NCBI GenBank assembly: GCA_023402175.1
Contig: JAEXCN010000019.1
Coordinates: forward strand, 1 to 18,417
Source of the DNA: Pseudomonadota bacterium
Lineage (GTDB): Bacteria; Myxococcota_A; Polyangia; Polyangiales; Polyangiaceae
DNA length: 18,417 nt
Direction: 5' to 3'
The position numbers were made by a program, and so were the translations under genes. The notes below the pieces were generated by a model. It saw only the letters and a list, made by a program, of their open reading frames with translations, was not told the DNA's origin and ran no database searches. Each line of letters opens with the position of its first letter. Within the stretch, counting starts at the first letter, position 1. Of the stretch, positions 7,597-13,762 are shown piece by piece.

Positions 7597-7809
7597 AGTC
7601 GAGCCGCTCTCCTCCTCCCGAAGGTCTCGGGACAAAGCTTGGAGAGCGCACCGTTTGCGGAACAAGGATGGTGCTCGAAAGTGGGATCTTCCATTCCGCA
7701 GGAAACGTGAAGTGCTCGCGAAGCGAGCGCTTCGCGTTTCCTGAGGGCCCAACGAGGGTCCAGATCGAGAAAAAGACGAGGCCCTCTCGCTCCCTCTCGC
7801 CCTGTCTCA
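7597..7809 (-). repeat. Right arm (copy B) of the inverted repeat element
   Basis: Read on the minus strand from 7809 it starts tgagacag and follows copy A: agggcct, ctggaccctcgt (7763-7752 reversed), aaacgc, tttgtcccg, then ggagagcgg (7612-7604 reversed). The two arms enclose about 70 bases of unrelated sequence. Copy B is longer because its internal hairpin is longer. No flanking target-site duplication was recognised. Confidence 0.5.
7699..7743 (+). ncRNA. 21-bp hairpin, possible structured RNA on the plus strand
   Basis: 7699-7719 pairs with 7723-7743 over 21 positions around a 3-base loop. The only two non-Watson-Crick positions are T7708.G7734 and T7713.G7729. These are U.G wobbles in plus-strand RNA but A.C mismatches in minus-strand RNA. 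That asymmetry suggests the structure is maintained as a plus-strand transcript. No promoter or product was identified, so the RNA assignment is tentative. Confidence 0.35.
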
Positions 7810-7863
7810 CTGTGAATCTCGCAGGCGACGACATCGCGGACAGCGTGTGAGTCGTCAGGTCTT

Positions 7864-7896
7864 CTGAGCGGCGGATGCAGGCGGGGACACGCTCAG
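7864..7896 (-). terminator. Weak stem-loop downstream of DUF899
   Basis: ctgagcg (7864-7870) and cgctcag (7890-7896) form a 7-bp stem with a 19-base loop, 12 bases past the DUF899 stop. There is no T-run after it in the minus direction. It is possibly a 3'-end structure rather than a true intrinsic terminator. Confidence 0.25.
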
Positions 7897-7908
7897 GGGA
7901 CTACGACA

Positions 7909-8628
7909 TCAGCCGCGATTCGCGAGCTCGTAGCTGTCGTGGTGCCGGATCCAGGCCGTCGGGTAGGGGAGGCCCTGTTCCTGGCGTCCGAGCGGCGTCA
8001 GATCGAGATAGTTGTATGTGTTCATCAGCTGATCGAGTCCGCGGCCGTAGGTCGAGTACGTGTGCAGGACGGCATCACCATCTCGGAGAAAGACGCTGAT
8101 CCCCGGCGCCTCTGGCATCGGGAATGGCTTCTTTTCGTAGTTGTAGATCGTGCTCTTCGCTTCGATCTCTTCGGGACGGAAGGACACGCCGAAGTCGTAG
8201 TTGAAGTCGGTCTCCGACGACGAGAGCCATCGGAACGTCCAGCCCATGCGCTTCTTGAACGCCTCGATTTTCGAGATCGGCGCCCGCGAGACCGCGGCGA
8301 AGGCAGTGTCGCGCGCGGCAAGGTGAACGACGCTGCCGGCGAAGCTGTCAGCAACGTAAGAGCAGCTCTTGCAACCGGCCTCCCAGCTCGGATGGAACAT
8401 GAAGTGATAGACGACGAGCTGGCGCTTCCCGTCGAACAGCTCGGCGAGAGATCGTTTGCCGCCAAGCTCGTCGAACACGTAGCTCTTGTCGATCTTCACC
8501 ATCGGCAGGTCGCGGCGGGCCGCGCTGAGGGCATCACGTTCGTGCGTGAAGGACTTCTCCCTCGCGAGCAGCTCCTTCCGGGCGAACAGCCATTCTTCAC
8601 GTGTGACGATTCGGTTCGACGTGGTCAT
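7909..8628 (-). CDS. DUF899 family thioredoxin-like protein
   Basis: A 239-residue protein matching the DUF899 family along its length: REEWLFARKELLAREKSFTHERD at the start, KSYVFDELGGKRSLAELF, LVVYHFMFHP, GCKSCSYVADSFAG with the CxxC pair, HLAARDTAFAAVSRAP, RMGWTFRWLSSSETDFNYDFGV, HTYSTYGRG and YNYLDLTPLGRQE. The fold is thioredoxin-like. The CxxC suggests a redox or peroxiredoxin-like role, but substrates are not established. GAGAGGAA just upstream supports the ATG. Its start lies inside the end of the upstream MCPxC gene (32-base overlap), so the two form a coupled operon. Length is normal for the family and there is no signal peptide, so it is cytoplasmic. Confidence 0.93.
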   Translation of the reverse strand: MTTSNRIVTREEWLFARKELLAREKSFTHERDALSAARRDLPMVKIDKSYVFDELGGKRSLAELFDGKRQLVVYHFMFHPSWEAGCKSCSYVADSFAGSVVHLAARDTAFAAVSRAPISKIEAFKKRMGWTFRWLSSSETDFNYDFGVSFRPEEIEAKSTIYNYEKKPFPMPEAPGISVFLRDGDAVLHTYSTYGRGLDQLMNTYNYLDLTPLGRQEQGLPYPTAWIRHHDSYELANRG

Positions 8629-8773
8629 GAAGTTCCTCTCGATCGTGGTTGTCGGTCTTGCGGTTCTTGCTCACAGCGCGGATCGTTCGAACGACGAACG
8701 CAGTCGCGGCAGCGCCCGCGCCCGTCGTCGTTGCGACGGTGAGCGCGAGCGAGGTCAGGCAGGCCGGACACAT
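8597..8773 (-). CDS. 58-residue MCPxC membrane peptide upstream of DUF899
   Basis: This small gene is shorter than usual ORF cut-offs. It begins MCPACLTSLALTVATTTG, continues through one hydrophobic Ala/Thr/Val-rich helix (about 6-28), and ends in a basic then charged, His-containing tail (VSKNRKTDNHDREELHDH). A perfect Shine-Dalgarno (AAGGAGGA, the complement of 8780-8787) lies 6 bases before the ATG, the best ribosome-binding site in this part of the window. The N-terminal Met-Cys-Pro-x-Cys followed by a single helix is a pattern I recall from tiny unannotated proteins beside DUF899 genes in other Proteobacteria. The CxxC could partner the redox protein downstream (inference). Its stop is 32 bases inside DUF899, which implies coupling. 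Confidence 0.75.
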   Translation of the reverse strand: MCPACLTSLALTVATTTGAGAAATAFVVRTIRAVSKNRKTDNHDREELHDHVEPNRHT

Positions 8774-8916
8774 GGGCGGTCCTCCTTGTTTGCGAGAAGG
8801 AACCTACGGCTCTGCGCCGGCGCCGGGGAGTAACATTCCTGACGTGAGCGCGCGGGCGGCGGCTCCTATCGCCTGGCTCGCATGCAGCTCCTGATGAGGC
8901 TCGCCGTCCCGCGTGT

Positions 8917-8922
8917 TACCTT
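8917..8922 (+). promoter_or_regulatory. -10-like TACCTT for a leaderless UbiB-family mRNA
   Basis: TACCTT fits TAnnnT and ends 6 bases before the GTG start at 8929. No Shine-Dalgarno is present. The placement is the same as at the histidine kinase. A -35 is not evident. Confidence 0.35.
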
Positions 8923-8928
8923 GGCGAC

Positions 8929-10671
8929 GTGATTTCCGTCGTCTCGGCCGTGCGCGACCTCGGGCGTCTCCGCGAGATCACGAGCGTGCTCGTGAGGCAT
9001 GGGTTCGGCGAGGTCGTCGCCCGCGCGGGCTTCGGGCGAAAGCCGAAGAGGGCCGCGCTCTCGGGCAAGAGCGAGCCGCCTCCGAGCGGAGCGAACGGAG
9101 CGGACGCGATCGAGCTCTCGAGCGACGAGCTCGCGAAAGGCGAAGAGGAGAAGACCCGGGTCTCGACCGCGGAGCGCATCCGGCTCGTCGTCCAGGACCT
9201 CGGTCCGTCGTTCATCAAGCTCGGGCAGATCATGTCCACGCGGAACGATCTGCTTCCGCCCGAGGTCATCACCGAGCTCAAGAAGCTCCAGGACGACGTC
9301 CCGCCGGTCCCGTTCGAGGACATCAAGAGCGTGGTCGAGTCGAGCCTCGGCGCGCCGCTCGAGCAGGTGTTCGTCTCGTTCGACGAGAAGCCGCTCGCGA
9401 CGGCGTCGATCGGTCAGGTCCATCGCGCCGTCCTCGCAACGCCCGAAGGCGAGCAGCGGGTCGTCGTGAAGGTGCAGCGCCCGAACGTCGGCGTCACCGT
9501 CCAGCGCGACCTCGAGCTCCTCCACATCATGGCGGCGGCGGTCGAGCGCGCGATCCCCGAGACGCGGATCTATTCGCCGGTCGGGCTCGTGCAGCAGTTC
9601 GATCGCTCGATCACCGCCGAGCTCAACTTCACGATCGAGGGCGAAAACGGGGAGCGCTTCGCCAAGAACTTCGAGGGCACGCCGCAAGGCGAGGTCGTGC
9701 GGTTCCCGAAGGTCTACAAGCAGGCCTCGAGCAAACAGGTCCTCACGCTCGAGTTCTTCGACGGTCTCAAGATCGACAAGGCGGTCGAGGCGGGTGTCGA
9801 CGGTCCGCTGCTCGCGAAGAACGCTGTCGGCGTCGTCATCAAGATGATCTTCGAGGACGGCTTCTTCCACGCCGATCCTCATCCCGGGAACATCATCATC
9901 ATGGGCGGCCTCGGTGATGTGCCGCCCATGATCGGCCTCATCGATCTCGGCATGGTCGGACGTCTCTCGCCCGAGCTTCGCGATCGAACCGTCGATCTGA
10001 TGGTCGCCGCGGCCCGCAAGGACGGGTACGCCGTCGCCGATGCGCTGTACGCGATCGGGCGGCCGACGAAGAAGGTCGACATGCGCGAGTACCGCGGCGA
10101 AGTCGCGCTGCTCGCCGAGAAGTACCTTGGCAAGCCGCTGAAGGAGATCGACCTCTCGGCGATGATCCGCGACCTCGTCCAGGGCGCGATGAAATACGAG
10201 CTCGAGATCCCGACCGACTTCATGATGGTCGGCAAGGCGCTGATGACCGTCGAAGGCATCGGCAAACAGCTCGATCCCGATCTCGACGTCTTCGGCGAGG
10301 CGCAGCCCTACTTCGTGAAGCTGCTCCGCCAGCGCTACTCGCCGCAGCGGATCGGCAACGAGCTCATCCGCGGTGTGGAGCAGCTCTCACGCGCTGGCTA
10401 CGACGTTCCCCTCCAGGCGCGCGAGGTCCTCGAAGACCTGCGTCTCGGACGGCTCCAGGTGAAGACGCCCGATCCGGCGTTCCCGCTCGCTGCGGATCGC
10501 CTCGGACGCCGCGTCTTCTCGGGGCTCGTCGTCGCGTCGTCGACGGTCGGCGGCGCCACCGTCTTCGCGCACGATCACCTGCTCGGCGGGATCCTCCTCG
10601 CATGCGCGGGGACGGTCCTCGTCCTCCACCTGGCGGCCGATCTCCGTCGCGGTCGCAAGACGGTGGATTGA
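8929..10671 (+). CDS. UbiB/AarF (ABC1) family atypical protein kinase-like ATPase
   Basis: A 580-residue ABC1/UbiB/COQ8-type protein. Seen: the family hallmark KxGQ as FIKLGQIMSTRNDLLP (Lys97), ATASIGQVHRAVL (the Ala-rich loop replacing the usual Gly loop), the ATP-site VVVKVQRPNV, ELNFTIEGEN, DGFFHADPHPGN (about His314-Asn320), and IDLGMVG (Asp339, metal-binding). Two C-terminal hydrophobic helices (about 528-565) resemble the membrane anchor of UbiB. Family members support isoprenoid-quinone biosynthesis or lipid homeostasis as ATPases at the membrane. The start is a GTG with no Shine-Dalgarno; other upstream ATGs are out of frame. An insert of about 35 residues near 40-75 is charged low complexity. 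It converges on a Coq4-like gene with only 16 bases between stops. Confidence 0.93.
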   Translation: MISVVSAVRDLGRLREITSVLVRHGFGEVVARAGFGRKPKRAALSGKSEPPPSGANGADAIELSSDELAKGEEEKTRVSTAERIRLVVQDLGPSFIKLGQIMSTRNDLLPPEVITELKKLQDDVPPVPFEDIKSVVESSLGAPLEQVFVSFDEKPLATASIGQVHRAVLATPEGEQRVVVKVQRPNVGVTVQRDLELLHIMAAAVERAIPETRIYSPVGLVQQFDRSITAELNFTIEGENGERFAKNFEGTPQGEVVRFPKVYKQASSKQVLTLEFFDGLKIDKAVEAGVDGPLLAKNAVGVVIKMIFEDGFFHADPHPGNIIIMGGLGDVPPMIGLIDLGMVGRLSPELRDRTVDLMVAAARKDGYAVADALYAIGRPTKKVDMREYRGEVALLAEKYLGKPLKEIDLSAMIRDLVQGAMKYELEIPTDFMMVGKALMTVEGIGKQLDPDLDVFGEAQPYFVKLLRQRYSPQRIGNELIRGVEQLSRAGYDVPLQAREVLEDLRLGRLQVKTPDPAFPLAADRLGRRVFSGLVVASSTVGGATVFAHDHLLGGILLACAGTVLVLHLAADLRRGRKTVD

Positions 10672-10687
10672 GCGTCCGCGCTCGTCG

Positions 10688-11224
10688 CTACGTGTTCGCC
10701 GGTCGCGGCGCGTAGTCGTGCAGCTTGCGTGGCTCGCGCGCCAGCCCCTCGGGCGCTACGCCGAGGCGCGCGCGGAGCTCGCCGACGGTGAGATCCAACA
10801 ATGCTTCGTACCCAGCGCGGTCGGTGCTGGCGACGAGCTCGAACAGCGAGCGCGCGGTCCTCGCCGCCCGCCATGCCGTGAGCGTGCGTCGCGGCGCGAG
10901 CACGGCGCCTGCGAAGGTCCCCGACGCGACGATGCTCCCGACGTAGAGCCCGAGGCTCCTGACGCCGCGCAGCTCCCACGCGGAGATCTCGCCTTCACCG
11001 ACGAGATCCGTCCCGTAGCCCGTCGCGACGTGATGCAGATCGTGGAGCATGATCGCCCAGCGGTGGCGCTTCGTGTTCGGGACCTTCAGCGGGATTCCGA
11101 AGAACGAGGCGCTCGTCCATCTGTCGTCGTACCCCTCGAGCGTGAATCCGTTCTCGGCAAGGTACGCGTCGCGAGCGCGCCTCACGGTCCAGTCGGCAGG
11201 AAAGGTCTCGGCGAGGTTCGTCAT
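10688..11224 (-). CDS. Coq4-like protein (HDxxHx11E motif)
   Basis: A 178-residue protein whose central motif HDLHHVATGYGTDLVGE fits the HDxxHx11E metal-binding signature of the Coq4 family exactly. Coq4 acts in eukaryotic ubiquinone assembly and oxidative decarboxylation/hydroxylation. Bacterial relatives are poorly studied. Flanking helices (RWAIMLHD before; ISAWELRGV and GTFAGAVLA after) fit an all-helical, membrane-associated protein. The ATG at 11224 is supported by GGAGG 6 bases upstream. A much longer in-frame extension to 11782 overlaps the next lipoprotein gene and is rejected. It faces a UbiB/COQ8-type gene, the same partner family as in the mitochondrial CoQ complex, which suggests shared quinone or lipid biology (inference). 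No signal peptide is present. Confidence 0.8.
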   Translation of the reverse strand: MTNLAETFPADWTVRRARDAYLAENGFTLEGYDDRWTSASFFGIPLKVPNTKRHRWAIMLHDLHHVATGYGTDLVGEGEISAWELRGVRSLGLYVGSIVASGTFAGAVLAPRRTLTAWRAARTARSLFELVASTDRAGYEALLDLTVGELRARLGVAPEGLAREPRKLHDYAPRPANT

Positions 11225-11295
11225 CGGGAGCCTCCGTCGACCCCATCCATAGGGCCCGTTTGCGCTGTCGAGTAGCGGGCTCGCGCTCGGAGAAC

Positions 11296-11320
11296 GAGAT
11301 GACGAGAGATGACGAGATGG
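11296..11320. repeat. Short 10-bp tandem repeat between genes
   Basis: gagatgacga occurs twice in tandem (11296-11305, 11306-11315), followed by a partial copy, in the 112-base gap between the Coq4-like and lipoprotein genes. It is probably slippage-derived. No function is evident. Confidence 0.4.
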
Positions 11321-11336
11321 GAGAGCGCCGAGGACG

Positions 11337-11723
11337 CTAACAAGGGAGCGAGTAGCAGGCCCAGCCTGCATCCGAGCAGTCACAGCGCTTGCTGCATCGG
11401 CAGCCGTCCGACCACGTGGACCCGGGCAGCTCGCACGACGCTCCATCCTCGGGCTCGGGGCCGAGCCAGGGTTGAGGCGTCCCGCCGTCGAGATCCGTGA
11501 CGGAGGCCGGAAGAGGGCAATTCTTTGCGGGCGCGTCCGCGGCCTGATCGGCGTTGCTCGCGTCCGCGGGAAGCGTTCCCGCATCCGCGGGAAGCGTTCC
11601 CGCATCCGATTCGGGCGGTGTGCTCGTGCTGGTGTCTTCGCTACTGCAGGCCAGCGCTCCCACGATGAGGCCGACGCCGAACAGCGCTCCGAACGCAAGT
11701 CGCGTTTTCCCTGCTTTGAGCAT
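11337..11723 (-). CDS. Cys-rich hypothetical lipoprotein
   Basis: A 128-residue lipoprotein. A basic n-region and hydrophobic stretch end in the lipobox GALAC (Cys26). A Ser/Thr/Asp/Ala/Pro linker follows, containing two perfect copies of DAGTLPA and encoded by a 21-bp DNA tandem repeat. The C-terminal part (about 68-128) has eight cysteines, including GCRCSKRCDC and WACYSLPC, enough for four disulfides or a metal site in an exported mini-domain. Such short Asp/Ala-linker plus Cys-rich lipoproteins are common in Myxococcota. The function is unknown. No Shine-Dalgarno precedes the ATG, but TAGATT ends 6 bases before it on the minus strand. It is separated from the upstream ATP synthase cluster by a strong terminator, so it is probably its own unit. 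Confidence 0.75.
   Translation of the reverse strand: MLKAGKTRLAFGALFGVGLIVGALACSSEDTSTSTPPESDAGTLPADAGTLPADASNADQAADAPAKNCPLPASVTDLDGGTPQPWLGPEPEDGASCELPGSTWSDGCRCSKRCDCSDAGWACYSLPC
11563..11604. repeat. Two tandem copies of a 21-bp coding repeat
   Basis: Identical 21-bp units at 11563-11583 and 11584-11604 encode DAGTLPA repeats in the Cys-rich lipoprotein. Each unit also contains a 7-bp inverted repeat (gcgggaa / ttcccgc, 3-base loop). The lack of divergence suggests a recent duplication, and copy number may vary between strains. Confidence 0.85.
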
Positions 11724-11729
11724 GAGCCA

Positions 11730-11735
11730 AATCTA
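11730..11735 (-). promoter_or_regulatory. -10-like TAGATT for the Cys-rich lipoprotein
   Basis: On the minus strand TAGATT ends exactly 6 bases before the ATG at 11723, predicting transcription from the start codon itself. No Shine-Dalgarno is present and no clear -35 was found. Confidence 0.45.
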
Positions 11736-11760
11736 GCCACCTTCGGCGCAAGAGCCCGCA

Positions 11761-11811
11761 GACAAAAAGACGACGCCCGCACTGCGCCCTCGAAGGACGC
11801 TGTGCGGGCGT
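11761..11811 (-). terminator. Intrinsic terminator of the F0 ATP synthase cluster
   Basis: A perfect 10-bp GC stem pairs 11773-11782 with 11802-11811 and can extend inward past one mismatch by three pairs. On the minus strand it is followed by cgTCTTTTTGTC (complement of 11761-11772), a proper U-rich tail. It begins 37 bases after the atpE stop and separates the cluster from the downstream lipoprotein gene. Confidence 0.85.
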
Positions 11812-11848
11812 GGTTTGCCGACGCGCTCAGTGATTGAGCGGCGACGGA

Positions 11849-12193
11849 TCAGGGCGCCGAGGCGAGGCCCTGGAGGAAGAACGCGATGACGAACGAGAGC
11901 AGAACGAGCGACTCGATCAGCGCGAGGCCGAGAATCATCGGGGTCTGGATGCGGGGGGCGGCGCCGGGGTTACGCGAGATACCCTCGAGCGCGGCGGCGG
12001 CAGCGCGGCCCTGACCGAGGCCTCCGCCGAGGACGCCGAGACCAATGGCGACGCCGGCTCCGACGGCCGCCCAGGTCTTCACGTCGAACTTGTTGGCGCC
12101 CACCTTACCGGTCTCCTGCGCGAACGCAGCGAGCGGAACGAGGAACGCGGCGGCGAACGCGAGGGCGGCGGGACCAAGCTTGCGGATGCTCAT
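11849..12193 (-). CDS. atpE: F0F1 ATP synthase subunit c
   Basis: A 114-residue proteolipid, the ion-carrying ring subunit of F0. An N-terminal signal-like extension (about 1-26, ending AAFAQ) precedes the hairpin. Helix 1 (about 41-68) has the glycine-rich GLGVLGGGLGQG, the polar loop is GISRNPGA (Arg74-Asn75-Pro76), and helix 2 (about 83-110) holds the carboxylate Glu94 in LALIESLVLLS. The extension makes it longer than the usual 75-90 residues and may be cleaved. Gln61 and Ser95 correspond to two residues of sodium-type rings, but the Thr and Tyr that complete that site are Leu here, so ion choice is open. AAGGAG lies 9 bases before the ATG. It is last in the F0 cluster, before an intrinsic terminator. 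Confidence 0.95.
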   Translation of the reverse strand: MSIRKLGPAALAFAAAFLVPLAAFAQETGKVGANKFDVKTWAAVGAGVAIGLGVLGGGLGQGRAAAAALEGISRNPGAAPRIQTPMILGLALIESLVLLSFVIAFFLQGLASAP

Positions 12194-12348
12194 CGTGACA
12201 GACTCCTTCTTGGGACTTTGGGGAGGAAAGTGGGTTGGCTCCCCGAATTCTTCGAGCGCGCGCGGCGCTCATAGTCGTTTTTCTGGGGGGTGGCTAGAGA
12301 GAAGACTCGGTCACCGCGTCGCCGCGGCAGAGTCGTCGGAGATGCGTC
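12194..12348 (-). other. atpB-atpE intergenic spacer
   Basis: This 155-base gap is long for an F0 operon. An ATG at about 12272 opens a frame that runs into the atpE start out of phase, but it lacks a ribosome-binding site. The A-rich agaaaaacgac and the atpE Shine-Dalgarno are the only notable signals. It may hold a processing site or internal promoter that raises atpE expression, but no element is clear. Confidence 0.3.
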
Positions 12349-13188
12349 TCAGGCGTGCGCTCCTTCGCCGTGGCCGTGCTCGTGGCCTTCGTGACCGTGA
12401 CCGTGATCGTCGTGGTGCGTCTCGGTGGCGAGCGCGATATAGATCGAGGTCAAGAGGCAGAACACGAGCACCTGGACGAGCGCGACCAGCGTCCCGAGGA
12501 TCATGATCGGGATGGGCAGGAAGAGCGTGAAGATGCCGAGGAGGATCGAGAGGAGCAGGTGGTCGACCGCGATGTTGAGCATGAGACGGATGCTCAACGT
12601 GATCGGGCGAATGATGAACGTGGAGATGAACTCGATCGCGAAGATGAGGAGGTTGATCGGCAGGAACAGCGGGCCCATCCACGGACCGGCGAGGTGGGTG
12701 ATGAACCCGAAGCCCTGCGCCCGGAGGCCGTAATAGGTGAACGCGACGAGCACGACGAGCGCGCAGCCCGCGGTGATGTTCCAGGTCGACGTCGGCGGCA
12801 GGAAGCCGGGGATCAGACCAAGCACGTTCGAGAAGAAGACGAAGCATGCTGCGGTGCCGACGACGGGGAAGTACTTCTTCGCCCGGGTCGGACCCATCAT
12901 GTCCTTCATCATGTTGTAGAAGTAGCCGATGAAGATCTCGAAGAACGTGCGCAGCGAGAGCTTCTCGTCCGGGATGACCGACTTCTCGTAGTCGGAGACC
13001 GCCGCCTTCGCGCGCCACGCGAGGAACAAGACCAAGAGCACCACCAAGATGCTCGCGGCGATGGGCTCGGCTCCGTGTGCGTCGACCTTCTTGTGGCCGA
13101 CGAACGTCTCGCCGAAGTTGTGCATGTTCTCGCCGAGGGCGGGGAACATTGCGAGTAGGTAACTCAGAAACGAAGTGTGCTCCGGCAT
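12349..13188 (-). CDS. atpB: F0F1 ATP synthase subunit a
   Basis: A 279-residue integral membrane stator subunit that forms the ion half-channels against the c-ring. Seen: a first helix (about 43-59), FFSNVLGLIPGF (about 118-129), the essential arginine in RPITLSIRLMLNI (Arg201), His210 at the position of E. coli Glu219, and VALVQVLVFCLLTSIYI (Gln239) in the last helix. The usual R-L-F-G-N is R-L-M-L-N, with Leu replacing the small Gly. The C-terminal 22 residues are a His/Gly/Glu/Asp tail (HHDDHGHGHEGHEHGHG), not part of the core family fold and possibly metal-binding. No strong Shine-Dalgarno precedes the ATG. It is upstream of atpE, with 130 bases between it and atpI. Confidence 0.95.
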   Translation of the reverse strand: MPEHTSFLSYLLAMFPALGENMHNFGETFVGHKKVDAHGAEPIAASILVVLLVLFLAWRAKAAVSDYEKSVIPDEKLSLRTFFEIFIGYFYNMMKDMMGPTRAKKYFPVVGTAACFVFFSNVLGLIPGFLPPTSTWNITAGCALVVLVAFTYYGLRAQGFGFITHLAGPWMGPLFLPINLLIFAIEFISTFIIRPITLSIRLMLNIAVDHLLLSILLGIFTLFLPIPIMILGTLVALVQVLVFCLLTSIYIALATETHHDDHGHGHEGHEHGHGEGAHA

Positions 13189-13204
13189 GTTCGTCGCGGT
13201 GGCC

Positions 13205-13318
13205 TCATAACACGAAGTCCTCGGGAATGGACTCCACCCTTTTCTTGGTCCCGCCTGCCGCGGGGCGCGCCTCCGCGCGACCGAGCAGGTAGTCGAAATC
13301 GCCTGAAATCGCGAACAG
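13205..13318 (-). other. 37-codon in-frame open stretch following the atpI stop
   Basis: Directly after the atpI TAA the same frame stays open for 37 codons, reading LFAISGDFDYLLGRAEAR at first and ending in VESIPEDFVL-TGA, 16 bases before atpB. Most third positions are G or C (8 of 37 are A/T), as in real genes here. There is no ATG, GTG or TTG near its start and no Shine-Dalgarno. It could be a former C-terminal extension of AtpI cut by a nonsense change, a readthrough product, a small gene with an unusual start, or chance. It accounts for most of the 130-base gap. Confidence 0.3.
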
Positions 13319-13762
13319 TTATCGTGAACGCAGGCTCGACCAGAGGGCGCTCGCGGTGATGCCGAGAGGCAGGACCCCGTAGCCGACGACGAGGGGCATA
13401 GGGTCGACGAGCTGCCGGGTCAAAAGGATCCAGACTCCGCCGAAGAGGATCAGCATCTTGAGCGCGGCGAAGATGCCCCAGGCGATTCCGCCGCGGTGGC
13501 TCGTCTTCTCCTCGCCGTCGCGTCGATCGTCTCCGGCGTTCTCCTGGTCCGGCTCGGACGGGACCTGGACGAGCGCCCGGATGATCGCCCGCATCGTCAT
13601 GAGGTTCGCGACCGCGATCGCCGCCCCGACCAGAACGGAGCAAGCCGTACGCGGACCGTAGAGGCTGAGCGCCACGAGCGCGAAGATCCCTCCCAGGATG
13701 GCCGCAGCCTTCGCCGAGTGCGCGGCGCCGTCGGTCTCCTCCGGACGGATCGGGTCGCTCAT
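13319..13762 (-). CDS. atpI: ATP synthase subunit I-like membrane protein
   Basis: A 147-residue protein with four predicted transmembrane helices (about 20-36, 41-63, 92-110, 118-140) separated by a charged loop (SEPDQENAGDDRRDGEEK). It lies between atpZ and atpB. AtpI proteins are small four-helix assembly factors for the c-ring, and the position plus topology fit. Sequence identity with this fast-evolving family is low, so the call leans on context. Its ATG overlaps the atpZ stop by four bases (ATGA), a classic coupling. The very long upstream extension of this frame (to 15259) crosses other genes and is not real. The same frame continues after the TAA (see 13205-13318). Confidence 0.8.
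   Translation of the reverse strand: MSDPIRPEETDGAAHSAKAAAILGGIFALVALSLYGPRTACSVLVGAAIAVANLMTMRAIIRALVQVPSEPDQENAGDDRRDGEEKTSHRGGIAWGIFAALKMLILFGGVWILLTRQLVDPMPLVVGYGVLPLGITASALWSSLRSR

Noticed and set aside
7581..7850. 89-residue plus-strand open frame in the repeat region
   Set aside because: No SD, no recognisable domain, and it spans the hairpin and the repeat boundary. It is better explained by repeat structure.
8627..8833. Plus-strand frame starting MKFLSIVVVGLAVLAHS
   Set aside because: It looks like a signal peptide at first but turns into Arg-rich sequence. It is antisense to the MCPxC gene, which has a perfect SD.
11225..11782. Upstream extension of the Coq4-like protein
   Set aside because: It overlaps the Cys-rich lipoprotein antisense-free on the same strand in another frame and lacks family residues. 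The ATG at 11224 has an SD.
12200..12274. Small minus-strand ORF (ATG near 12272) before atpE
   Set aside because: No ribosome-binding site and it runs out of phase into the atpE start. No conservation can be judged.
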